From the IMG/VR virus record IMGVR_UViG_3300042866_001039, positions 1 through 63,656 of that record: DNA of 63,656 nucleotides. One strand, written 5' to 3'. Shown piece after piece: positions 33,151 to 44,300 of this stretch (the stretch's first letter is position 1; every line of letters starts with the position of its first letter). The notes under the pieces were generated by a model. That model saw only the letters and a program-made list of their open reading frames with translations. It searched no databases and was not told where the DNA came from. Made by a program: the position numbers and the translations under genes. The stretch comes from a virus.

Positions 33151-36100
33151 ATGCCAAGTCGTTTAACTTTTAGTGCTACGAAATTAAAAAGGGATGAGTT
33201 ACTTTTAAGAAACTTAAGACCTTACAATAAACCAGGTGTTTATACACCTGTAGGTAGCCCTGGTGTTAATGAATATATCAGAAGTGATTATTCAGTTATT
33301 GATTCCCCTGACGCATTAATTGATAGTGACCCATTTGCAGATAAATTATATACTAATAATGTGTTTGGACCTTTGGGTGGATACAACAAAGACATTAGTG
33401 GTTTAATTAATACACAACAAACATTATCAAATCAAGGTCCTTATACTCAAACACCACCATATACCGAAGCGTTACAATTGTATTCAGTATCGTTTCAAAA
33501 AAGACAATACATTAAGAATGTTTATTCGCCAGGAAACCAATACACCTATTATGACATGGGTGATGTTATTAAGGTACAGAAAAACGCCACTTATTGGGAC
33601 CCACCGAGTTTTAGACCATCATCATATTCACCATATTCTGTTCTATTAGAAAAAGACCCCTTAGGTGATAATGGTCCTGCTAGTGATGACTCACAACTTG
33701 CTCAAATGGGGGTTAAAGGGGCAAGACAAGCTTTCCAATATAGAGTTGACCAAAATGTTAGAACACAAACATTAGGTAGAGTTAATATATTAAATGGTGT
33801 TCAAGACCCCGTTAATTTATCTTTAATTTTAGCAGGTAAAAAACCGTTAATTTATAGAGATTGGAAAATTACATCAGGTGGTGGAAATATTATATCGCAA
33901 GGACAAGATATAGTCCAACGTATCGCTGGATTTACATTACCATTTTCTCCAATACCGGGAAGTTATTACGAAGCCCGTGATATCAACTCAACCCAATCGG
34001 CAATTAAGGCGGCTGGAAATGGAAAACGTGGTGGGTTATTTGGATTATTTGGTTCAAGACCAACATCACCATCACAAGTATTTTTAGATTATACAGGTTC
34101 AGGTCAAAGAGCTCAATTGACTCAGAACTTAGATATGAACAGATTCCGTCCACAATACAATACGGGTGGAACAGGAATTTTATCGGCCCTTGGAAATGCT
34201 ATTACAGGGGCAATTGCTAACAACGCCAGTCAAGGAACTTATTATGTAGGTAGTCCTGAAAGGGAACCTGGATATTTAACATCACCTCCTGGCCAAGTAC
34301 CTATTGACCCATTCGGAGCTCAAGTATTGGCACCTGTTTATGGTCCTGATGTTTTAGGAAAAGAATATGAAGGTGTTGATAAAGATTTTAAATTTGGTTT
34401 AGCGGGTAAACCATTTGTTGATGACGGTAGTATTGTTGGTGGTTTTAGTTGGGTAAGTCAAAAATGGGCACCAAACGCTGGTAGGTATCAAAAACCTGGT
34501 GGAGATTACGGAACACAAGACCCGGCATATCCATCAATATCAAATCAATTTACATCAACTGAATCAGTAAACTATGAATTCAAACCAGGTTCAATTTTAG
34601 ATGACACTCAAAGATTAATTGATTCACAACCAAATTCAGGAGCCAGATTTGGACACGTAGGTAACGCAATTAGCCAAACATCAAAAGTTTTCTTTGATGG
34701 TTATAAAGAAATTACAAAAGGTTCTCAGATTGTTAGATATTCTGATGGACAAGCCAATGTGGGTATTGAATATTGTCGTGTTTTTACCAAAGATACACCA
34801 TATTATACTTTTAACAATTTACAAAAGAAAGACGGAAATATTCGTAAGTTTTCATATTCCGTAATGGACTCTACATTTAACATTAATATTGCACCTGAAA
34901 AAGGGGGTGATAGTGTTGTTAATGGTAGGGTTAAGAAATACATGTTCTCAATTGAGAACTTGGCTTGGAGAACAGGATATAGAGCTGGATATAGAGTTGA
35001 CGATTTACCGGCTTGTGAAAAAGGACCTAACGGTGGTAGAGTAATGTGGTTTCCACCATATGATTTATCATTTACTGAGGATACAAGACCATCATTTAAC
35101 GAAACTACTTTCTTAGGTAGACCCGAACCAATTTATACCTATAAAAACACTTCTCGTAGTGGTACATTGAAATGGAAGATGATTGTTGACCATCCATCAA
35201 TTTTGAATCTTATTGTTAATAAGGTGTTAGCAAATGAAGGTGATAGACAAAAAGTGGATTCTATTGTTGATTCGTTTTTTGCTGGTTGTAAAAAATATGA
35301 TTTATATGAACTTGCTAAAATTTATAATACAGTTCCATTAACCGATTTACAAGCTTGGCAAGAAATAATTACCAATCCAAACGCAACTAACACAAATATT
35401 GTTGACGCTTCAAGAGCAACCAATACAGTACCTACAAACTCATTACAAGATGGGGGAACAACAGATGATGCCACAGGAAACCCAACATTAAACGAATATA
35501 ATGGTTTTGGGTTTTATTTTGACAATGACATACCAAGCCCAACATCGGTGGCTTTCCAAACAACATATGCTAATTATACATCAGCATCTAATAAACAAGT
35601 ATATAATAACAACTCAAAAGACAAACAAGTTACAACTCAATTTTTTGATGGTGTTATTGAAGAAAACTATACAAGATTAAAAGAAATGGCTCAAAAAATG
35701 TATAATATTTTGAGTCAAAAACAAGCTTCTAGTATTTTAGTTACTTTGGAGGCAAGTGCATCACCATCGTCATCTATTGATTATAATGATAAGTTGTCTG
35801 TTAGAAGAGGTGAATCTGTGGTTGAATTCTTTAAGACTTATAGTTTTGGTGCAAATAATAATTCGTTAGGTCAATTTATTGGTTCAACATTAGTATTCAA
35901 TACTATTGCAAAAGGAGAAGTTGCAAGTGTAACCCCAAGAGGTAAACAAAGTTACAGTACTTACGATTGTAAAGACGAAGCTCTTAATACTGAAAAGTAT
36001 ACAACAAGAGCAATGGCTTGTAGAACTGTATTATTAAAAAATGTTGAAATTAAACCAATTGAAAAGAACTCAGAACCAAGCTCAACAGCCACTGAAAATA

Positions 36101-38010
36101 GTGCTGCAAACAACGCCGCTGGAAAACCAAACACAGGACAAAAACCAGGTCAAACCAATACTGTTGTAAATCAACAACCACAAAAAGATTTATATAAAGG
36201 AGCTTCTAAAAAACTATTAAGATACTTGTTAAATGAGTGTGATTATTTTGAAGTTTTAAAGGCGGAAAATCCATTTATTTATGATTCAATTAAAGAAAAA
36301 ATAAAATATTTCCAACCAGCGTTTCACTCAACAACACCTGAAGGATTAAACTCACGTTTAACTTTCTTACAACAATGTATGAGACCTGGTGAAACAATTC
36401 CAACTATTGGAACCAATGGTGAAAAACTTTATAATGATGCGTTAAACACATCATTTGGGGCACCACCAATTATGGTTTTACGTATTGGTGATTTTTATAA
36501 TACCAAAATTGTTCCAACATCTTTAAGTTTTTCATACGATAAGACATTTGATATGAACCCTGAAGGTATCGGTTTCCAACCTATGATTGTTGATGTCAAT
36601 TTAAGTTTTAATTTTGTTGGTGGGTCAGGATTGGCAGCACCAATTGACACATTACAAAATGCATTATCATTCAACTATTACGCTAATACTGAGATGTATG
36701 ATGAAAGAGCCGAAGCAACTGAAGATACAAGTAAACTTGATAAACAAATTATCCAAGCCTTAACTCAAAATCCACCAACTGTTGGTGTTGCCAACATTCA
36801 AAATGATAAAACAAATGATGGTGGAAATACTATTGGTGTTTCAACATTTACAGGTTTAACGGATAGTGGACAAACAGGAACTATTGAATATGCAACATTT
36901 ACCAACAAATTTGTTGATAAAACTAAAGCGTATTATAATGGTGTTATGAATACCATGAATAGTGCGTTATTAAACTATAATTATGGTATGTTGGCAATAT
37001 TAAATTATGGTGGTGATAACCAAGGATATAATACGGGTTCGTTTAATTCTTCAACACCAACAGATACCGCAATTTATGGTAAACCAATTAATACCCAAAA
37101 ATATGTTGACGAAGCATTTAAAGCATTGTTAAAAGATGTTGACGATGATAACTTACCAATATTCACATCAGGTGAATTTACAAAATCTGTAATTACAACA
37201 GCTCAAAAAAGATTGTTCAAGAAAAACTATTCAAATTTTGTTAAAACTTACAGAAGTAGTTTTTTAAATACAATTACCTCTGATGTAAATACTTTAACAG
37301 AACTACAACAAGATTATGTTTATAATGTTGATAGAATGAATTTTGTTGCTAGTGGAACTACAACAGGACATGACGGTAAATTAAATGATAAAAATATTGC
37401 AATTATTTATATAACAACGGGTCAAACAGAAACTGTTAATGGAACTCCAATAGATACTTTAACATCCCTTAGAAATGATTATACTTCTATAGCAACTAAT
37501 AACAATCAATTTTTAACTGATTTAACCGCAGCACAATTATATGTAACTAGTTCCTATAAACCAAATGAACCTGGCGTTTTTACACCACCAACAGGATATG
37601 AATTTTTATCAACACCAGAAAAAACAAGAGAATATTTACTAATGTCGAGAGCCTTAACAATTGAATCTATAAAAGATAATTTTTTAAACGCATTACAAGA
37701 AGGTTTAGATGTTTATACAAAATTTGCGGTTGAATCATATTATTTTTCAGGTCCAAATTCTTTATATGTAGAATGGCCAAAATTAAATCAAACAGGCCTT
37801 GCTTTAATGACAACATTTCAAACAAATAGTACTGGTAAAAATTATGTTGATTATACACCACCATTTGGTACAACACAAAAAAGAGTTGTTGATTTTAGTG
37901 AAGATAGTGCAGCATCTGAAGACCTTAAAAAACAATTACAAAATCTTTACGCAAATAAAAACGATAGTTCAAGCATAAACCCATATAACTTCAAGAAAAA
38001 ATTTAATTAA
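33151..38010 (+). CDS. Large baseplate/tail-tube-initiator protein with OmpA-like insertion
   Basis: 1619 aa. The segment at about residues 1103-1188 (PIMVLRIGDFYNTKIVPTSL, FDMNPEGIGFQPMIVDVNLS, GGSGLAAPIDTLQNALSFNY, then YANTEMYDERAE) is typical of gp48/gp54-type baseplate proteins that start the tail tube. About residues 784-970 contain an OmpA-like peptidoglycan-binding outline: NGFGFYFDNDIPSP, helix NYTRLKEMAQKMYNILSQ, SILVTLEASASPSSSIDYND then KLSVRRGESVVEFF, matching the N-x-x-LS-x-x-R-x-x-x-V signature. The N-terminus is Pro/Gly/Tyr-rich. It is far larger than T4 gp48 (364) or gp54 (320). Stop and next start overlap by one base. Confidence 0.7.
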   Translation: MPSRLTFSATKLKRDELLLRNLRPYNKPGVYTPVGSPGVNEYIRSDYSVIDSPDALIDSDPFADKLYTNNVFGPLGGYNKDISGLINTQQTLSNQGPYTQTPPYTEALQLYSVSFQKRQYIKNVYSPGNQYTYYDMGDVIKVQKNATYWDPPSFRPSSYSPYSVLLEKDPLGDNGPASDDSQLAQMGVKGARQAFQYRVDQNVRTQTLGRVNILNGVQDPVNLSLILAGKKPLIYRDWKITSGGGNIISQGQDIVQRIAGFTLPFSPIPGSYYEARDINSTQSAIKAAGNGKRGGLFGLFGSRPTSPSQVFLDYTGSGQRAQLTQNLDMNRFRPQYNTGGTGILSALGNAITGAIANNASQGTYYVGSPEREPGYLTSPPGQVPIDPFGAQVLAPVYGPDVLGKEYEGVDKDFKFGLAGKPFVDDGSIVGGFSWVSQKWAPNAGRYQKPGGDYGTQDPAYPSISNQFTSTESVNYEFKPGSILDDTQRLIDSQPNSGARFGHVGNAISQTSKVFFDGYKEITKGSQIVRYSDGQANVGIEYCRVFTKDTPYYTFNNLQKKDGNIRKFSYSVMDSTFNINIAPEKGGDSVVNGRVKKYMFSIENLAWRTGYRAGYRVDDLPACEKGPNGGRVMWFPPYDLSFTEDTRPSFNETTFLGRPEPIYTYKNTSRSGTLKWKMIVDHPSILNLIVNKVLANEGDRQKVDSIVDSFFAGCKKYDLYELAKIYNTVPLTDLQAWQEIITNPNATNTNIVDASRATNTVPTNSLQDGGTTDDATGNPTLNEYNGFGFYFDNDIPSPTSVAFQTTYANYTSASNKQVYNNNSKDKQVTTQFFDGVIEENYTRLKEMAQKMYNILSQKQASSILVTLEASASPSSSIDYNDKLSVRRGESVVEFFKTYSFGANNNSLGQFIGSTLVFNTIAKGEVASVTPRGKQSYSTYDCKDEALNTEKYTTRAMACRTVLLKNVEIKPIEKNSEPSSTATENSAANNAAGKPNTGQKPGQTNTVVNQQPQKDLYKGASKKLLRYLLNECDYFEVLKAENPFIYDSIKEKIKYFQPAFHSTTPEGLNSRLTFLQQCMRPGETIPTIGTNGEKLYNDALNTSFGAPPIMVLRIGDFYNTKIVPTSLSFSYDKTFDMNPEGIGFQPMIVDVNLSFNFVGGSGLAAPIDTLQNALSFNYYANTEMYDERAEATEDTSKLDKQIIQALTQNPPTVGVANIQNDKTNDGGNTIGVSTFTGLTDSGQTGTIEYATFTNKFVDKTKAYYNGVMNTMNSALLNYNYGMLAILNYGGDNQGYNTGSFNSSTPTDTAIYGKPINTQKYVDEAFKALLKDVDDDNLPIFTSGEFTKSVITTAQKRLFKKNYSNFVKTYRSSFLNTITSDVNTLTELQQDYVYNVDRMNFVASGTTTGHDGKLNDKNIAIIYITTGQTETVNGTPIDTLTSLRNDYTSIATNNNQFLTDLTAAQLYVTSSYKPNEPGVFTPPTGYEFLSTPEKTREYLLMSRALTIESIKDNFLNALQEGLDVYTKFAVESYYFSGPNSLYVEWPKLNQTGLALMTTFQTNSTGKNYVDYTPPFGTTQKRVVDFSEDSAASEDLKKQLQNLYANKNDSSSINPYNFKKKFN

Positions 38011-38330
38011 TGGATGCTTATTATAACCGATACCAACCATTTTTGATTAATGGTGAACAAACAGTAGTTCCATTTATTCCACTACAGTCAAAGTCATCAG
38101 ACCAAAGATACATCTACAGAACAGGGTTTAGTAGGTTAGATAAAGTATCTCAACAATATTACGGAACACCTTTTTTTGGTTGGTTAATATTACAAGGTAA
38201 TCCTGAATATGGTGGGTTGGAATGGAATATTCCAAATAATGCAATATTGACAATCCCATATCCACTTATATCTTCATTACAAGATTATAAAAATGGTTTA
38301 GATAACTATTTCTTCTATTATGGCAGATAA
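38010..38330 (+). CDS. gp53: Baseplate wedge protein with LysM-like fold (gp53-like)
   Basis: 106 aa. RYIYRTGFSRLDKVSQQYYG then TPFFGWLILQGNPEYGGLEW and NIPNNAILTIPYPL follow the LysM-like pattern known in T4 gp53: strand, helix DKVSQQYYG, Trp-containing helix, loop, closing strand. T4 gp53 (196 aa) clamps the wedge subunits together around the hub; this one is shorter. It sits between two giant baseplate genes and overlaps both by a few bases, so stoichiometry may be set by coupled translation. Confidence 0.75.
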   Translation: MDAYYNRYQPFLINGEQTVVPFIPLQSKSSDQRYIYRTGFSRLDKVSQQYYGTPFFGWLILQGNPEYGGLEWNIPNNAILTIPYPLISSLQDYKNGLDNYFFYYGR

Positions 38331-41300
38331 TTTTGGTACAACGGACAATATCTACATTGAATCCGATTATGATAACATATTTTTAATTGACCCAAACAAG
38401 GTTGAAAATAGTCTTGGTCAACCAATGGATAGACCAATCCATCATGAAGACCTTGTTATGTATGCAAACTTGGAAGCAAAAATGTTACCAAGAACAAAAT
38501 TAGCCGTTGGTTCCGCACTAACAGATGCTGTACAAACAACACCAATTGCTTCTATTAATTTTTTAAGACCTGGTGGGAAAACAACACTAAATAACAATTA
38601 TCTAAATGAAATTACGGGTTTAAATACTGTTGATGGTAAAGGTACTAATCAACCAAGTAAAACCAATGTACAACAACAAAACAAAAGTGATGATTTTTAT
38701 ATTAAACAAAACACAATTAACAGTGAAGACACTGGTTTATTAGGTATTGAAAGTATAAGAGTTAAGAATACAAGAAGTTTAACACCAACTGTTGAAATTG
38801 TGTTGATTGATGTTCAAGGTAGAGCCTTATTTGAAAAAGGTGAAAATTCTGAATACGCTTGTTTTTTTAATTTACCATATCCAACATTTTATTTAACATT
38901 AAAAGGGTTTTATGGTAAAGCAATAAGATACCAACTTATTTTAACAAACTTTTCAGCTGCGTTTGAGGGTAATACGGGAAACTACAGAATTAATTTAAAA
39001 TTTTATTCTTACAAATATACAATTTTAGCAGAAACACAAGTTGGTGCTTTGTTTGCAGTACCATTCATGTATACAACGGATTATAGAATTAATAACACCG
39101 CTCCTAATTCGCCTGGTGTAAACGCCGCTCAAGTATCTAACGGAAATCCTGATGTTACAACATCTTCTGTGAGGGTAACGAAGGGTGGACAAACCATTAG
39201 AGATGTATACAAACGATACAAAGCTTTGGGTTTAATTTCTCCAAACCTTCCAGAACTTTCATTTCCTGAATTAAAAGCAAGGTTAGAAGCGTTAGAAAAA
39301 AACTTACAACAAAGTTTTGGACAAACTGATTTTACACCACTTTCTGATTGTGATACATATTTTAAATTATTAACAAGTCTAAGAGATAATGTGTTATCAC
39401 CTAATGATGACACAAGTTGGTTTAAAAAATACATTGACCAAGAAAAAATATTTGTATTAAAACCTAGTGCTGTTGGTGGTAAGAATGGTGTACTTACTTA
39501 CATTTATAATAATAACACTAGAGCTAGTTTACAATTACAAGTTAATGCATATTCCCAATTAAAACAATTAGTAGATGGGTATAAAGTTGATTTAGCTAAA
39601 AATAAAACACTAAGTGACCCTGGAACATTTACAATTGATGGTAAAAAACAAACATCAAAGGTAACTAAAATTAATAATTTAAACATACAACCAACAATTG
39701 TACCATCTGCAATACAACCACCATATGTTGCGACAGGTTTTTCTGTTGGAGAAATTAGGGGACTTCTTAGTTCTAACAGAGTCGTAAATAATTTAGTTAA
39801 TTCTAGTTCTGATTTAGTTGGTTCGGATTCTGTTAGAAAAAGTTTAACTGATTTTAATATTGATTGGGCGGAAACATTTAAAATTAGATACAAAAGAGAG
39901 GCTCTTTCTCCTGAAGAAATTAATGAATTAGCAATTAAAGAATCAATATTTTTTCAACCATTTCCTGATAATACTGACGGTACTAGTATTCCACCAACGT
40001 ATAATTTTGTTTTTGATGGACCTGGCAATTTTTCAGATATTATAGACAAAACATTTGAAGATTTATCTGGTCAAAAAGAAAAAATTGTTCTCGCTTTAAA
40101 TGAATTTTTATCCAAAAAAATTGAAGGTAACGATGGTTTAGGATTTAAACCAACCATGAGAAATATTATGGCAATGATATTTGCGTCTGTTGAAGCTTTT
40201 TATAGATTAATGGATGATGTTCATAGTCAAGCTTGGAGTCAAAGGTTAAACCCAATCAGAAAAAATGCGGTGTTTGATAATACAAAATCTTCTGTTAGTA
40301 CAGACAGTAAAAACTTAGTACAACAAACCGACCAAAACGCTTTAAAAGATATTCCCGTATATCCTTGGCCACAATATTTTGTTGAAACAAACAATGCTGA
40401 TGGTGAAAGATTTGAGTTAAGGTATCCTGGTGACCCATCAGAAATATCAAGAACAAGAGGAAACAATTATGAAGTTTGGCCTGAAGTTCAATTTGTTGAA
40501 GAATATATGAAAGGATTGGCTCAAAGAGCTAGTATTGATTTGGGTCCAAATGGTAGTAATAATGAAGCCAATGTTATAAGTAGAATTACTGTAAACGGTA
40601 TTGAATTCCCAACAACAAATATACCGTATAGTGATTATGATAGTGTTAAATTTATTTATGAAATTTACGAAAGAGTGTTATTAGCGTCATATTGGGATAG
40701 ATTATCCACATCAGGTGCAAAACAATTATCAATATATAACACATTGTCTGATTTAGAAGTTTCAAATATAAGAACAGCTCTTAACTCAACAAGTCCAAGC
40801 TTAACTAAAATATTAAAAAACTTTGCTTTAACACCACAAAACTTCCCATTAATTCTTAGAAGTATTTCAAATGATGGGACGGGTTCTAGTTGGCAACAAT
40901 TTATTAGAGGTGAATTTACTTCTGAGTATTTAAGAACAATTACGGAAAATGATTATGCGATTTTAAATGATTCGTTTATTAAATCAAAACCAACTACAAA
41001 TAAGAATGTTCAGTCGTTAACAAATTTATCAAACTATATTAAATCAACATCATCAACACAAACAAACATAATGGATGTATATCCATTTGTTATTACTGAT
41101 TGGCAAAATGAAAACTTAGCTGGTGTAAAAACATCTAAAGGTAATGTTTTTGATACCACAAAAAGTTTATTTTTAAATGATACCCAAAGATATATCACCA
41201 ATTATGAAAGTGCTGATAGTTTAAACAACAATAGACCTTTTGTTAATAATTGTTTCCTTCAAACATTATCAACACCCAAACCAATATTATCCGTTGGTGG

Positions 41301-44300
41301 GTCGGGAAATATTACAGGAACTCCACCAACAGGAACTTTAGCCGCCTTTAACCAATTTTATAAAGACAGACGTTTAAATAATAGTTTCTTAGTAACTGAA
41401 GGACCAATAAATTACCAAGCCAAAACTGGAAACGTTGATGCCTTACAAACAACATCAATGTTGAATACCCCCTTCTTTATTAATGCCTTACAAGATGGTA
41501 TTAATAAAGATAGAAACAATACAAATACAACACCATATGTTTTACCAGCATATTTGTTTTTAAATTCATTACCACTTGCTACATTAAGAGAGAAATATAA
41601 AAACATTACAACAGAAGATTCTACACCTTTAGATTATATATTTACTACTTTAACAAAATTTGGTGGTGTACATAAATTACCATATTCTTGGATTATAAAA
41701 TATGGTTCTATTTGGCACCGTTACAAAACATATGTTGAAACAAATGTAGATATTTTGGATTCTGTTTGGAAAAATGTGAATGTTGCAAATCTTTATGACC
41801 CCGATGGTTCATCATTACAGAAACAATATACATTTACATCAATTAATGAAAATTATAATATTGTTGCTCAAGATACCATATCACAACCATCACTAACTTT
41901 AAAACAAGTACAAATGAATCTTGGATTTTATCCAAAGATGATTAATGACACATATTTTTTAGTTACTGGTCAAGAACTGTTAACGGGATATACAGATACA
42001 GATATACAAACCGCAATTAATCAAGGATTAGTTGTGGGGGCTATACCAAATGCTCAAATATCAACACAAAACGGATATAGTTCAACACCAAATCAAGTGT
42101 TGAAGTTTAACAATTTTTTTACAACATTTGAAACACAAAACTCACCAAAATTCAATTCAAGCCAACAATATAAAACTTTGTTGATGCCAAGTTTTGGTAC
42201 TACATATAACCAAGTTATTGGTGAATGTTTTACGGAAACAATAACAGGATTAACACAAACACAAGAAGTTCAAAATAACAAGGCGGTGTTTAATGGTTCT
42301 GTTAGAACATTTTGGGCGGCACCAAATTTTGGATACTTTGAATTATCAAGTATTACAAAACCAAGTCCAAATGAATACATGAAAGAAGTTTATCCAAATT
42401 TGGAAATACAGGATGTGGTTAAATTTGGCCAGACGTATTCTAAGATTGATGATGTTTTTGGAACGTTTAAAACAGAAATTTTAGATTCGTTTGAAATTGA
42501 ATTTTTAAATTTCTGTAAATCGTTTACGGATTTAACATCTGAAGATTTGGCAAACTCAAGTTATGCCAATAGAAACTTTCAAGGATTGATGTCACAAATG
42601 TTGTTAGTTCCAACAGTTACATTAACAGATACTCCGGACAAATATGTTGTTGATTGTGGAAATGCTCAATTAACACAAGCCAATACGGTAATACAATCTT
42701 TTGTGAATTATGATATTGTTTTTAAATACGGAAATCCAAGTAATTTTAATAGACGTGTCTTTGGTACATTTACAACTTTGAATACTACAAACTATAATAA
42801 AGTTGTTGACCCTTATCCATATAACGCATATGTTCAAAACAGTGTTCCTGTTACAAACGGAGCTGTAACACAAATAACCTTAGCACAGTCAAAAGCGGCA
42901 TATCCAAACGCTTGGATTGCTATGGAAACGTATATTGGATTTGCAACAACAACAGGATTAACATACTCAAATTCAGGAAGTTATTATACTGACTTTTTCC
43001 CAACATTAAACGTAGAGTTTACTGAAGGAAATGTTAAAAACTTTGCACCACTTATCAAAATTTTTGGAACTCAAAAATCATTAAATAATGGTGTATATAC
43101 AAGGGCGGATTTTACAACGGCAATAAATGATTTTTATACAAATAATGATGAGTATCTGAATTATGTTTTGGGTCAATTAATGTTTACGTTACAAAAAGAA
43201 TTACCTGATTATACACAGACAACTGAAAAACCAATATTATCTGCAATTGACGGTATGCAACCCAAAATAGAACTTTGGGAAACATTTAAATCTTTTAACG
43301 ACAAGTGGATTGCTGGAAGTGAATTTAAAGATAGAACATTATATCAAGATGTTATGTTTTTAGATAGGGCGAATAGAGATATTGGAGATAAAGTATTAGT
43401 TGATGTTTTTAAATTAAAAGATTTCTTTTCAGGAACCACATCACTTGATGCAAGAATTATTGATTTTGTAAGTAGGATTATTGCTGACAACCAATTCCAA
43501 ATGATGCCATTACCGGCATATATGAATTTTTGGGGGGCGGGAGAAATTACTCAAGGAAATGCACCTAGACCTGAAAAATCTAATGATTTGGCAAACTCGT
43601 TATTTGGTACTTTTTTAGATGTTGATTACCGAGAGTCACAACCAAAATTTGTATGTTATTATGCAGGAAAACCAAGTGAGCATTTAGATATGAGAGAAAA
43701 TGCCGATTACAGATGGAGAACGGATGCGTTTGATTTATCAAGAGCTTCAGATAACCCATTAGTTTCAGAACAAAAAAGTACAAAAACAGATTGGGCACAA
43801 TCAAATAAAGTTGTTGGATTTAATGTTGATTTTGGAATTAGAAACCAAAGTGTCTTTTATAGTATTCAACTTGACCAAAATAATGCTGCGGCAACAACAG
43901 AAGCTAACCGAGTTATCACTGACATGGGTAACCAAGCTGGTGGTAGAAGAACAAACACTCAAAACGTTAGTTTGTATAATTTATATAAAAATAGAAGTTA
44001 TGAGTGTAGGGTGGAGTCAATGGGAAATGCGATGATTCAACCTACAATGTATTTTAACTTAAGAAATGTACCAATGTTTAGAGGACCATATATGATTCAA
44101 TCTGTTGAACATACAATTAGTGCTGGAGACTTTAAAACATTTTTTAGTGGTGTTAGGATGCCAATTTATTCATTACCATTAATAACAAAACAATTAGTTT
44201 CAATTAATGCTAATTTATTGGGACAATTAGTTCAGATATTAAAAAGACAAAAAGAAACTGAAGTCGCTTCAACACAACCAACAATAAATGTTATTACTAT

